Shown here one piece after another: positions 16,689-24,861 of a stretch of 46,257 nt of DNA. The position numbers and the translations under genes are program-made. Position 1 is the stretch's first letter. Every line of letters starts with the position of its first letter. The notes beneath the pieces are model-generated. The model did no database searches, was not told the DNA's origin, and saw only the letters and a list, made by a program, of their open reading frames with translations. This DNA is from CAZMGT01 sp964565895 (lineage in GTDB: Bacteria; Armatimonadota; Zipacnadia; UBA1398; CAZMGT01): the NCBI GenBank assembly GCA_964565895.1, contig CAZMGT010000027.1, positions 1-46,257 of the forward strand, read 5' to 3'.

Positions 16689-17644
16689 ACGAGCCCCCGC
16701 TCACGTTCCACGTGGGCCAGCGTGTGCGCGAGCAGATGCAAAAGGTAATCTGCGGGCAGGAGTCGGTGATCGACCACTGCCTGGCGGGGCTGCTCACGCG
16801 CGGGCATGTCCTGCTCGAGGGCGTGCCGGGAACGGCGAAGACGCTGATCGTCCGTGTGCTCGCGCGGACGCTGGGCTGCCAGTTTAAGCGCGTGCAGATG
16901 ACCCCGGACCTCATGCCCGCGGACATTTTGGGAACGAACATTTATGACCCAGGGACGGGGAAGTTTCGCCTGCGCCGGGGGCCGATTTTCACTAACCTCC
17001 TCCTCGCCGACGAGATAAACCGCGCGCCGGCAAAAACGCAGGCGGCCCTGCTTGAGGCAATGGAGGAAGGCGTGGTGACCATTGACGGCGAGGACTATCG
17101 CCTCGAGGAGCCGTTTATGGTGTTCGCCACGCAAAACCCCATCGAGCACGAGGGGACATATCCCCTGCCGGAGGCGGAGCTCGACCGCTTTATGTTCAAG
17201 GTCATCGTTGACTACCCCGCGCGCGAGACCGAGGCGCGCATGCTGCGCATGCACAACTCGGGGTTCGACCCGCGCGACCTCGACTCGCTGGGCATCGAGC
17301 AAGCGGCGGACCGCGAGACACTTTTGCGCTGCCGCCGCGAGGTGATCGAGACCACGGTGCAGGAGGCGATCCTCGACTACATTCTGCAGCTCGTCGCGGC
17401 AACGCGCGAGAGCCCTCTTTTGCGCCTGGGGGGGAGCCCGCGTTCCGCCGCGGTGCTTCTGTTGGCGAGCAAGGCGTTTGCCGTGCTCGCCGGGCGGAGG
17501 TATGTGATCCCCGAGGATGTGATCGCCGCCGCGCTGCCCACCCTGCGCCACCGGATTATCCTCCAGCCCGAGGCAGAGCTAGACGGGATTACGCCGGATA
17601 TGGCGCTGAAGACGATCATCGAGTCCATCCCTGTTCCGCGTTAA
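16685..17644 (+). CDS. MoxR-family AAA+ ATPase
   Basis: A 319-residue ATPase of the AAA_3/MoxR group. Walker A is GVPGTAKT (46-53), Walker B LLLADEINRAPAKTQAALLE with Asp109 and Glu110, followed by sensor 1 in MVFATQNPIEHEGTYPLPEA and an Arg-finger region ELDRFMFK. The C-terminal lid contains GGSPRSAAVLLLASKAFA. MoxR proteins are chaperone-like ATPases that remodel partner complexes, often through VWA or DUF58 proteins encoded next door, as here. Length is typical. The start overlaps the upstream stop, and the DUF58 gene begins 13 bases after its stop. Its cytoplasmic partner is probably the DUF58 protein. Confidence 0.95.
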   Translation: MNEPPLTFHVGQRVREQMQKVICGQESVIDHCLAGLLTRGHVLLEGVPGTAKTLIVRVLARTLGCQFKRVQMTPDLMPADILGTNIYDPGTGKFRLRRGPIFTNLLLADEINRAPAKTQAALLEAMEEGVVTIDGEDYRLEEPFMVFATQNPIEHEGTYPLPEAELDRFMFKVIVDYPARETEARMLRMHNSGFDPRDLDSLGIEQAADRETLLRCRREVIETTVQEAILDYILQLVAATRESPLLRLGGSPRSAAVLLLASKAFAVLAGRRYVIPEDVIAAALPTLRHRIILQPEAELDGITPDMALKTIIESIPVPR

Positions 17645-17657
17645 GGGGGAGGCCGGC

Positions 17658-18971
17658 GTGCCTATGCCCTCGCGGCGATTTTTGCTTGCTTTGCTCGTGG
17701 CCAGCGTGCCGCTTTCCGCAGCGGGCGAGGTGCGCTTTGCCCTCTGGCTTGGGTTGGCGCTGGACGCGTTGCTGCTTTGCGCGCTGGCTTACGACTTTGC
17801 CGCGGCGCGCGCCTGTCGTGCGATTACTGCGGAGCGGCAGCTTCCCCCGCGGCTGTACGTGGGCGAGGAGAACACCGTCGTCCTGCGCATCCACAACCCC
17901 GCGCCCCTGGCCACGCAGGCGACCGTGGTCGACGACTACCCCGCCGAGTTTCGCGCGGAGCCGGAGGAGTTTCGCCTTGTGCTCGGCGCGCGCGAGCTGC
18001 GCGAGGAGCGCTATCGGCTGGTCGCTCCAAGCAGGGGCGATTTTCTGTTCGGCGACATCTACCTGCGCTGGTCCGGTCCGCTGGGGCTGTGTCTTTTGCA
18101 AAAGCGCATCGCAGCGGAGGAGAGGGCGCGCGTATATCCGCGGTTTTTGGACTTTTCCCAGTTCGACATCGAGGCGCAGCGCAAGCTGCAGCTCGCCGCG
18201 GGGCCGGAAAAGGTGCGCCTCCCCCTGGGAGGGACGGAGTTCGAGAGCCTGCGCGAGTATGTTCCCGGCGACGACACGCGGCGCATCGACTGGAAGGCCA
18301 CCGCGCGCCGGGGCAAGCTTATCGTGCGCAACTACGAGGAGGAACGGAGCAAAGACATCGTTATTTTGCTCGACTGCGGAAGAATGATGGCCCCCGAAGC
18401 AGGAGGGCTGTCCAAGCTAGACCACGCGATAAACGCCTCGCTCATGCTCTGCTCCGCGGGCGTGTCCAAGGGCGACCGGGTGGGCGTCGTGGTGTTTAGC
18501 GATCGCGTAAAGGCGTTTCTCCCTCCGCAAAGAGGCAAGGGGCAGGTCGGCCGGATGATGGACGTCCTTTACGGAGTTCAGGTGGACCTTGTCGAGCCGG
18601 ACTACGCTGCGGCGTTTGGCTTTTTTAAAAACCGGCTGCGCAAGCGCTGCCTCGCCGTGTTGTTTACGGACCTCATCGACACAAACGCTTCCTCGGCCCT
18701 GTTGCGCCATGTGGCCATGCTCTATCCCGCGCATCTGCCGCTTTGCGTGACAATAAAGGACATAAGCGTCGAGCGCGCGGCGCAGGCGGAGCTGCAGACG
18801 GTGGCCGATGTCTATCGCCGAGCGGTGGCTGAGCAGGTGATTACTGATCGCGCGCTGGCCTTGGCGCATTTGCGCGCCGCGGGTGTTGTCGTCCTCGACG
18901 CCTTGCCCGAGGAGCTCTCCGTGCGCACGGTAAACAAGTACCTCGAGCTTAAGAGCGCGGGGAGGATTTAG
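17658..18971 (+). CDS. DUF58 domain protein (VWA-like, MoxR partner)
   Basis: A 437-residue protein with two N-terminal hydrophobic segments (FLLALLVASVPLSAAGEV, then FALWLGLALDALLLCALAY), a beta-rich middle part, and the DUF58 core GGTEFESLREYVPGDDTRRIDWKATARRGKLIVRNYEEE split across residues near 190-230. A VWA-like stretch follows: DIVILLDCGRMM, a partial MIDAS motif in which the canonical D-x-S-x-S is changed to D-C-G-R-M, so metal binding there is doubtful. GTG 17658 has GGGGAGG five bases upstream; ATG 17664 is an alternative. This is the last gene of the operon beginning at 13437, and its stop lies two bases from the end of the convergent permease gene, so no separate terminator fits between them. 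Confidence 0.9.
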   Translation: MPMPSRRFLLALLVASVPLSAAGEVRFALWLGLALDALLLCALAYDFAAARACRAITAERQLPPRLYVGEENTVVLRIHNPAPLATQATVVDDYPAEFRAEPEEFRLVLGARELREERYRLVAPSRGDFLFGDIYLRWSGPLGLCLLQKRIAAEERARVYPRFLDFSQFDIEAQRKLQLAAGPEKVRLPLGGTEFESLREYVPGDDTRRIDWKATARRGKLIVRNYEEERSKDIVILLDCGRMMAPEAGGLSKLDHAINASLMLCSAGVSKGDRVGVVVFSDRVKAFLPPQRGKGQVGRMMDVLYGVQVDLVEPDYAAAFGFFKNRLRKRCLAVLFTDLIDTNASSALLRHVAMLYPAHLPLCVTIKDISVERAAQAELQTVADVYRRAVAEQVITDRALALAHLRAAGVVVLDALPEELSVRTVNKYLELKSAGRI

Positions 18972-18973
18972 CG

Positions 18974-19843
18974 CTACCCGCGCGCGGCGATAAGCCAAAT
19001 TCCTCCGAAAATAGCGCAGCTTGCTAGAAGCTTTGCGGCGAGGTTTCGCTCGCCGAGCAGCCTCCCGCCGAAAAGCACGGCAAAGAGAATCGACGCCGAG
19101 CGCGCGGGGACGACATAGCTCGCGTTGGCCATGCGCAAAGCATAGAGCACGAACTGATAGCCGAGGACCATGAGCGCCCCCGCCGCAGCGCTCAGCCCCA
19201 GCGCGCCGCGGAACGCCTGGGGCGAATAGGCCTCGCGCAGCGGACGGAGAACAACCGGCGTAAGAACAACCACGGCCAGCGCGTGAGAAAGAAGCATAAA
19301 CGGCTCCGGAGCAACCTGGGCTACGCCACGCTTGTCCACCAGCGAGTAGCCGGCGATGGCCGCGCCGATGGCCACGCCATAGGCTGCCCCAGCGCGCGAC
19401 AGGCCGGCGCTGCCCGCCTCCTGGCCGGTGTCGCCTACGCGCCCGAGCGCGCAAACGCCGGAAATGACCAACCCTATGCCCATGACGCCCCACGCCGTTA
19501 CCCTTTCCCCAAGGAGGAGCACGCCGGCTACCGCGACGAGCGCCGGCCCCACGCCGCGGGCAATGGGATATACGGTGGACAGCTCGCCCCGCTCGTAGCC
19601 CTTCCCCAAAAGCACATAGTAGAGGCAGTGCAGCAGCCCGCTTGCGCTCACCCAGACCCATGCCCCGCGGGCAAGGGCGAGCGAAGCTCCGCGGAAAAAC
19701 GTCGCCAAAGCAAGCCAGCACACCGACCAGGCGACGACCAGCCAGAGGAAGGCCAAGCTGCGCTGCTCGCGCTTGATCAGCCCGTTCCACGCGGCATGGA
19801 TGAGCGCGGAGGCGAGGACTAGTGCTAAAGCATTGGGGTTCAT
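18974..19843 (-). CDS. EamA/DMT-superfamily permease
   Basis: A 289-residue membrane protein with about ten predicted helices in two EamA repeats: the first begins ALALVLASALIHAAWNGLIK, the second near GAAYGVAIGAAIAGYSLVDK. The AAWNGLIK motif in helix 1 and the Y-x-x-LGKGYERGEL stretch before helix 4 are usual in this drug/metabolite transporter family. Such proteins export or import amino acids, nucleotides or small metabolites across the inner membrane; substrate is not readable here. The ATG at 19843 begins the first helix directly; the ribosome site (GAGCCGAAG) is weak. It is transcribed alone, convergent with the DUF58 gene and divergent from the gene at 20022. Confidence 0.88.
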   Translation of the reverse strand: MNPNALALVLASALIHAAWNGLIKREQRSLAFLWLVVAWSVCWLALATFFRGASLALARGAWVWVSASGLLHCLYYVLLGKGYERGELSTVYPIARGVGPALVAVAGVLLLGERVTAWGVMGIGLVISGVCALGRVGDTGQEAGSAGLSRAGAAYGVAIGAAIAGYSLVDKRGVAQVAPEPFMLLSHALAVVVLTPVVLRPLREAYSPQAFRGALGLSAAAGALMVLGYQFVLYALRMANASYVVPARSASILFAVLFGGRLLGERNLAAKLLASCAIFGGIWLIAARG

Positions 19844-19978
19844 CTTCGGCTCAAATGGCCCTCTCGCGCCGGGGAGAGGGGCGCAGCCCCAGCAGGCGCG
19901 TTGTTCCTCGCGGCGCGGGGGCGGCCCTTCACTCGTCCCGCGCTGCTGATGGAAGATACAACGTCGGCGGGGTAAGGA

Positions 19979-19991
19979 TGTCTAATAGACA
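19979..19991. promoter_or_regulatory. Palindrome TGTCTAATAGACA, operator candidate
   Basis: A perfect 13-base palindrome (TGTCTA-A-TAGACA), AT-rich against a GC-rich background, ends 30 bases before the start of the exported protein at 20022. Its size and place suit a repressor-binding site; no regulator gene is adjacent and I did not find a second copy by eye. Confidence 0.35.
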
Positions 19992-20021
19992 CCAAGAACA
20001 CGGTAGGAAGGGCGGGAGGCG

Positions 20022-22619
20022 ATGTTCCGGCGGGCATTTTCGGCGGGCGTGGTTTTCGCCCTTGCCTTGGGCTTGGCCGTAAAAGGCCAGCTTGCCCCCG
20101 CGGGCGGCGCTGCTCGGGCAGGCGAGCGCGCGGCCCCCGCGCCGCGGCAAGCGCAATATGGCCCGGGCGAGCTCTACCTCTCGTACTTCAGCGGCCACTG
20201 GTGCGACTGCTGGCGGAAGCAAAGCATCCCCATTATGGAGAAGATCGCCGCGTATAAGGGCGTTCTCCCGCGCGGGCGCACGCCGCCGTGGGGCAAGAAC
20301 AAGCTAATTGCCGTTCCCGAGCTAAGCCCCGCGGAGTATTTCGCCGCGCAGGCCCTCGCGGGAAACATCAACCGGCGCAGGGTAATGTTCTACCTGCGCT
20401 ATCGCGACGACTTCTGGCTTCGCGGAACGCGCATGCCGTGGAAGGAAGGGGTTATCGGCGAGCCTATCCGCGGACCGTATCAGGGGCGAATGGTTCCCGA
20501 AAGCACGGGCTATGTTTTGCGCCAGCCGGAGTTTTTAACGGCGATAAAGCGGTTTATCACTGAGCTTCAGCCGCCGGAAATCCAGGCGCTGGTGATCTTC
20601 GACCCCGCGCTGATCGGCTCTGGGGGAAAGCGCGGGCAGGCGCGCGCGGCGCTGAACGTTGTGCGCACGATGTGCGGGACGGAAAAGGCCGTGGCGCTTT
20701 CGCCGGCGCTATATGAGCGCCTGCCCAAGGCGGGTCGCGTGCCTCAGTTGCCAGTGCTCGACACGCGCCAGTTTAAGCAGTGGAGCCTTGCCGCGTACAA
20801 CGGCGACGAGGAGCAGGCGCTGCTCGCCACATATTCCTGGGCGCTGAACAACCTCTGGGACAGGTGCTACCACAGGGCGGCGGCGTTTGTTCCCCCCTCG
20901 CCCCCGCAGGCGCCGGAGTGCGCCATTGTGGACTATGTGGCGCAGTTTGCCCTGTTCTGCTTCCACCTCCCCAGCGCGAGCAAGGTGAGCGAGCGCCTGG
21001 GCGAGATGGTGCTTAGCAAAATGCCCGCAAACAGCGCCATCGTGGGCACGCTAACGACAAAGACGGGCGCTGCGGCGGAGGAGGACGAGGTGCGCCTATT
21101 GCGCCTGTTTTCGCGCTTTGGCAAGTTCTTCATCGACACAAAAGGCGCGCGCAACCTCTCGTTTCACTCGGGCCATCGCGACGTGGGCTATCCCCGGCTA
21201 AAGCAAAAGCGGGGGAGAAAGCTAAAGTTCTCGCCACAAAAGCGCTATGTCGCGTTTTGCCTAACCACGCGCAACTCGCTGGGCTACTTTATGTCCGCAC
21301 GAGCAGCGCACTGGGACTGCGCCTCGCGTGGGAAGATTCCCCTGGGCTGGGCTCTGCCCGTTGCCGCGGCCGATGTCTGCCCGCAACTGCTTAAGTACTA
21401 TTACCTCACGGCGACGGAGAACGACTGCTTCGTTGCCGACTGGTCCGGCGTGGGGCGGATGTTTCCCCCCAACTTCGGAGCCGCCTATTCCCAGCCCGCG
21501 CGTGTGCTCGAGGCGTTTTTGCAAACGACCGACCGCTATATGGATCTGCTCGACATCCACGTCCTCTGGGCGGAGCAGCTCGACCGCGCCTCGCTGGATC
21601 AGTTCACCGGCCGGCTAAGAAGCCTGGACACGCTGCTTTATGGAACAAACCCCGCCGGCGTATACCTCCACCGCACGAGCTATATCGCGCGGGGCAAGCC
21701 CGTGTTCCACGCGTTTAGCGCGGTGCACGCAAGCAAGCAGGTGCTGCGCATGCTCCCCACGGAGCTCGCCGGGCGCAAGCAGAGGTTCTACTTCATCGGC
21801 ATTGACGAAACGCTGTTCTCGGCAAACGAGGACGTTGTGGCGCTCATTGCCCAGGCAGCGCGCAGCTTGGGGCCGGAGTTCGTTGTCGTCAGGCCGGACC
21901 AGCTCGGCGAGCTATTTGCCCAGGCGGTTGCCGCGGGACGGGCAGATGGGCGCTTGCCCGAGGCGCGCCAAAGGGGCCCGGCGCGCAAGGGCGTTGTCGC
22001 GCGCGTGCCCGCGCGGGCGATTTCCGTGGACGGGATCTTGGACGAGTGGCGGAGCCTGCCTTGTGCGCCGGTGACCATCGCGCGAAGCGAGGCAAGCGCC
22101 GCTGATGGGCAAGAGATCGCCGCGCGTGTGCGCTTGGCCTACGACGAGGAGTACCTCTACGTCGCAGCAGAGGTTAACGACGACATAGTGTTCGTGGACG
22201 ACTATAACCTTGCCGCGGGCGATGGCCTGGAGCTGCGGCTGGACGGCCGCGAGGACCCGTTCCGCGAACCAACGCCCGGGGAGGGATTTTACGAGCTGCT
22301 CCTCGTGCCGGCGGCGGGCCTTGTCCGCCAGGCGCAGGTGGTCCTGCTTTACCCCACGTTCGACGTGGGTCTGGCGAGCGTAAACCGCCAGGGGATCACC
22401 CATAGCGCAGCGAGCGTGCGCACGAGGGACGGGTACATCATCGAGGCGGCGATTCCGCTCGTCAACTTTCCCCGCGTGCGCTTTGCCCCGGGGAGAACGC
22501 TGTTTTTCGGCGTAGCCCTCATGGATATCGACCGCGATGAGGCGCGTGTGCGCTTGCCTTGGCCCGCGGAAAACAAGCCGAGCGACGCGTTGGGGCTTCC
22601 TCGGATAAGCCTCTCCTAA
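20022..22619 (+). CDS. Exported GxGYxYP-like putative hydrolase with C-terminal CBM9-like domain
   Basis: An 865-residue secreted protein. A signal peptide (FRRAFSAGVVFALALGLAVKG) is followed by a long alpha/beta region to about residue 660. Features such as SPAEYFAAQALAGNINRRR, CAIVDYVAQFALFCFHLPS and the Trp/Tyr-rich segments recall GxGYxYP-type proteins, which are putative glycoside hydrolases, but I do not see the literal GxGYxYP motif, so this assignment is tentative. The last 190 residues, from ISVDGILDEWRSLP, through VRLAYDEEYLYVAAEVNDD, to FFGVALMDIDRDE, form a family 9 carbohydrate-binding (DOMON-like) beta-sandwich. GGGAGG precedes the ATG by two to three bases, slightly close. The palindrome at 19979 may control it. 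Confidence 0.55.
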   Translation: MFRRAFSAGVVFALALGLAVKGQLAPAGGAARAGERAAPAPRQAQYGPGELYLSYFSGHWCDCWRKQSIPIMEKIAAYKGVLPRGRTPPWGKNKLIAVPELSPAEYFAAQALAGNINRRRVMFYLRYRDDFWLRGTRMPWKEGVIGEPIRGPYQGRMVPESTGYVLRQPEFLTAIKRFITELQPPEIQALVIFDPALIGSGGKRGQARAALNVVRTMCGTEKAVALSPALYERLPKAGRVPQLPVLDTRQFKQWSLAAYNGDEEQALLATYSWALNNLWDRCYHRAAAFVPPSPPQAPECAIVDYVAQFALFCFHLPSASKVSERLGEMVLSKMPANSAIVGTLTTKTGAAAEEDEVRLLRLFSRFGKFFIDTKGARNLSFHSGHRDVGYPRLKQKRGRKLKFSPQKRYVAFCLTTRNSLGYFMSARAAHWDCASRGKIPLGWALPVAAADVCPQLLKYYYLTATENDCFVADWSGVGRMFPPNFGAAYSQPARVLEAFLQTTDRYMDLLDIHVLWAEQLDRASLDQFTGRLRSLDTLLYGTNPAGVYLHRTSYIARGKPVFHAFSAVHASKQVLRMLPTELAGRKQRFYFIGIDETLFSANEDVVALIAQAARSLGPEFVVVRPDQLGELFAQAVAAGRADGRLPEARQRGPARKGVVARVPARAISVDGILDEWRSLPCAPVTIARSEASAADGQEIAARVRLAYDEEYLYVAAEVNDDIVFVDDYNLAAGDGLELRLDGREDPFREPTPGEGFYELLLVPAAGLVRQAQVVLLYPTFDVGLASVNRQGITHSAASVRTRDGYIIEAAIPLVNFPRVRFAPGRTLFFGVALMDIDRDEARVRLPWPAENKPSDALGLPRISLS

Positions 22620-22746
22620 CGCCAGCACTCATCTTTGCAACGCAAAGCCCGCGGCAGCAGCGCTGTGCCTGCCCCTGGCCCTGCCCGAGGGAACGACGCG
22701 CCTTTGGGAGAACATGCTCAGGCAAATTGGCGCGGAGGCAGCAACG

Positions 22747-23502
22747 GTGAGCACGAGCGAGCCACTAGCCGGCAAGACGGCTCTCGTCACCGGCGCCGCG
22801 CGGCGGTTGGGGCGAGCGATTGCCCTGGGGCTCGCCGCCAGCGGGACGCACATTGTCGCGCACTACAATACCTCGGCGAGCGAGGCAGAAAGCCTGCGCG
22901 AGGAGGCGCACGCCCGCGGGGTTAATTGTTGGCTTGTCCAGGGCGACCTTGCCCAGCCCGGCACGGGCGAGGAGGTTGTCGCTCGTGCGTGTGAGCTTGC
23001 CGGCTCGCTGGAGATCCTCGTAAACAGCGCCTCGGTTTACTTCGAAAGCACCGTTAACGAAGCGACCAGCGAGCAGTTTTGCCAGGCCCTGCGCATAAAC
23101 GCGTTTGCCCCGCTGGAGCTAGCGCGGGCGTTCGCTCGGCAGGCAGAGCGCGGGAGCATCGTTAACGTGCTCGACGCGCGCATCGCCGCTTACGACGCCA
23201 AGCACGTTGCCTATCACCTAAGCAAGCGGGCGCTGCACGCGCTAACCCGCATCCTCGCCGTGGAGCTTGCCCCGCGGGTAATGGTAAATGCCGTTGCCCC
23301 GTGGCTTGTGCTTCCCCCGGAAGGGGCAAGCGAGGAGTTTGTTCGCCGCGCGCGCGAGGGGACGGTGCTGAAGCGACTCCCCACGGCGGAGAGCGTCGTG
23401 CGCGCGATTGTCTTCTTGCTCTCTAGCGAGCACATCACGGGCCAGGTAATCTACGTAGACAGCGGAGCGAACCTTTACAGCTCCATGTATGGCCCGGTGT
23501 GA
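22747..23502 (+). CDS. Short-chain dehydrogenase/reductase, pteridine-reductase (FolM/PTR1) type
   Basis: A 251-residue Rossmann-fold oxidoreductase. The cofactor motif is TGAARRLG (15-22); this T-G-x3-R-x-G form, with Arg, is the one used by NADPH-dependent pteridine reductases. The NAG-like motif reads VNSAS (92-96), and the active site has Tyr156 and Lys160 (AYHLSK). The usual catalytic Ser is replaced by Asp143 (VNVLDARI), as in FolM and PTR1. Likely role: reduction of dihydropterins or related pterins in the cytoplasm. GTG 22747 has GGAGG eight bases upstream and starts directly before the first strand, so I prefer it to ATG 22714. It ends 17 bases before the fucosidase start, an unexpected operon partner. 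Confidence 0.85.
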   Translation: MSTSEPLAGKTALVTGAARRLGRAIALGLAASGTHIVAHYNTSASEAESLREEAHARGVNCWLVQGDLAQPGTGEEVVARACELAGSLEILVNSASVYFESTVNEATSEQFCQALRINAFAPLELARAFARQAERGSIVNVLDARIAAYDAKHVAYHLSKRALHALTRILAVELAPRVMVNAVAPWLVLPPEGASEEFVRRAREGTVLKRLPTAESVVRAIVFLLSSEHITGQVIYVDSGANLYSSMYGPV

Positions 23503-23519
23503 GAGGAGACGGGCAAACG

Positions 23520-24797
23520 ATGCTTAGGTCTTTCTCGATCGCGGTTTGTGCCTGTGCGCTAATACTCTGCGGCGTCGCCTTGGGGCAACAACAGCAGCCC
23601 GCTGCGGACTACCTGAAAGCTTCGCCCGAGGCGCTAAAGTGGTTTCAAGACGCAAAGTTTGGCTTGTTTATCCACTGGGGCCCGGTGAGCCTAATGGGCA
23701 CCGAGATTAGCTGGTCGCGCGGCGGGGAAAGAAGGGGCAGAGGCGGCCGCGGGAAGATCCCCGTGGAGATCTACGACAACTTATATAAGAAATTTAACCC
23801 GACAAAGTTTAACGCCAATGAATGGGTTGCTTTGGCCAAAGAGGCGGGAATGAAATACCTCGTGTTTACCACAAAACACCACGACGGCTTCTGCATGTTC
23901 GACAGCAAGCTTACCGAATATAAGATCACTAACTCGCCGTTTAGAAGAGATGTGGTAGGAGAGCTCGCCGACGCCTGCCACAAGGGTGGTCTTAAACTAG
24001 GGTTTTACTACTCTCCCCCGGATTGGCATCACCCCGACTATCGCACGAAAAACCACGACAAATACATCCAATATCTACACGGACAACTGCGCGAGCTGTG
24101 CACGAATTACGGAAAGGTGGACATTATCTGGTTCGACGGGCTTGGCGGGAAAGCGCGGGATTGGGACGCTGAGCGCTTATTTAAAATGATCCGCACGCTG
24201 CAGCCCGGCGTGTTAATTAACAACCGCTGCGGGCTGCCCGGCGACTTCGACACGCCCGAGCAGCGCGTGGGAAGGTATCGCGTGGACCGCCCGTGGGAGT
24301 CGTGCATTACCCTGGGCACGCAGTGGGCGTGGAAGCCAAACGACAAGATCAAGTCGCTTAAGCAGTGCATCCACCTGCTTGTGCAATGTGTGGGCGGTGG
24401 AGGAAACCTGCTTTTAAACGTAGGCCCGATGCCCACAGGCGAGATCGAGCCGCGCCAGGCGCAGCGCCTGCGGGAGATCGGGCAGTGGCTGGCGAGATAC
24501 GGCGAGAGCGTTTACGGCACACGCGGCGGGCCGGTTCCTCCGCAGCCGTGGGGCGTTACGGCGCATAAAGAAAACAAGCTTTACGTGCACATTTTAAACT
24601 GGGACAAGGCCGGCCAGGCAGTGGCCCTTCCCCCGCTTGGGGCAAAGCTTGTGCGCAGCTCAGTCCTCACCGGCGGGACGGCCGACGTACGGCAAACGGC
24701 GCAGGGAATCGAAATTCGCATCCCGCAGGACAGCCGCGACGAAATCGATACTATTGTCGTGCTTACCTTCGACCGTCCGCTAGGGAAAGGGAAATAG
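23520..24797 (+). CDS. Exported alpha-L-fucosidase, GH29
   Basis: A 425-residue glycoside hydrolase of family 29. A signal peptide (SFSIAVCACALILCGVALG) leads to the catalytic barrel: WFQDAKFGLFIHWGPVS, KYLVFTTKHHDGFCMFDSK, GFYYSPPDWHHPDYR, and the nucleophile Asp206 in IIWFDGLGG. A C-terminal beta-sandwich ends at TIVVLTFDRPLG. It hydrolyses alpha-L-fucosyl residues from glycans such as fucoidan or host-type glycans, probably in the periplasm or outside. GAGGAG stands ahead of the ATG at 23520; a GTG at 23499 would overlap the SDR gene. Residues 67-78 form an unusual Arg/Gly loop (RGGERRGRGGRG) between barrel segments. The middle of the gene (about 23760-24120) has a lower GC content than its neighbours. 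Confidence 0.93.
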   Translation: MLRSFSIAVCACALILCGVALGQQQQPAADYLKASPEALKWFQDAKFGLFIHWGPVSLMGTEISWSRGGERRGRGGRGKIPVEIYDNLYKKFNPTKFNANEWVALAKEAGMKYLVFTTKHHDGFCMFDSKLTEYKITNSPFRRDVVGELADACHKGGLKLGFYYSPPDWHHPDYRTKNHDKYIQYLHGQLRELCTNYGKVDIIWFDGLGGKARDWDAERLFKMIRTLQPGVLINNRCGLPGDFDTPEQRVGRYRVDRPWESCITLGTQWAWKPNDKIKSLKQCIHLLVQCVGGGGNLLLNVGPMPTGEIEPRQAQRLREIGQWLARYGESVYGTRGGPVPPQPWGVTAHKENKLYVHILNWDKAGQAVALPPLGAKLVRSSVLTGGTADVRQTAQGIEIRIPQDSRDEIDTIVVLTFDRPLGKGK

Positions 24798-24861
24798 CGC
24801 CCTCGCTCTGTGGAATACAAAAATAGACTATCCTCCGCTAAGCGCGGCACTATTGTCGTGC
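24750..24861. repeat. Pair of 13-bp direct repeats at the fucosidase/deacetylase-like junction
   Basis: ACTATTGTCGTGC occurs at 24750-24762, inside the last codons of the fucosidase, and again at 24849-24861, where it contains the stop codon of the convergent gene. The copies are 99 bases apart and flank both 3' ends. No coding potential is apparent in the 52 bases between the two stop codons. Confidence 0.7.

Noticed and set aside
18417..19790. Minus-strand open frame spanning the DUF58 and permease genes
   Set aside because: It overlaps two well-supported genes in another frame and shows no family features.
22632..22646. CTTTGC-AAC-GCAAAG hairpin after the GxGYxYP-like gene as a terminator
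   Set aside because: Six pairs, tiny loop and no T-run.
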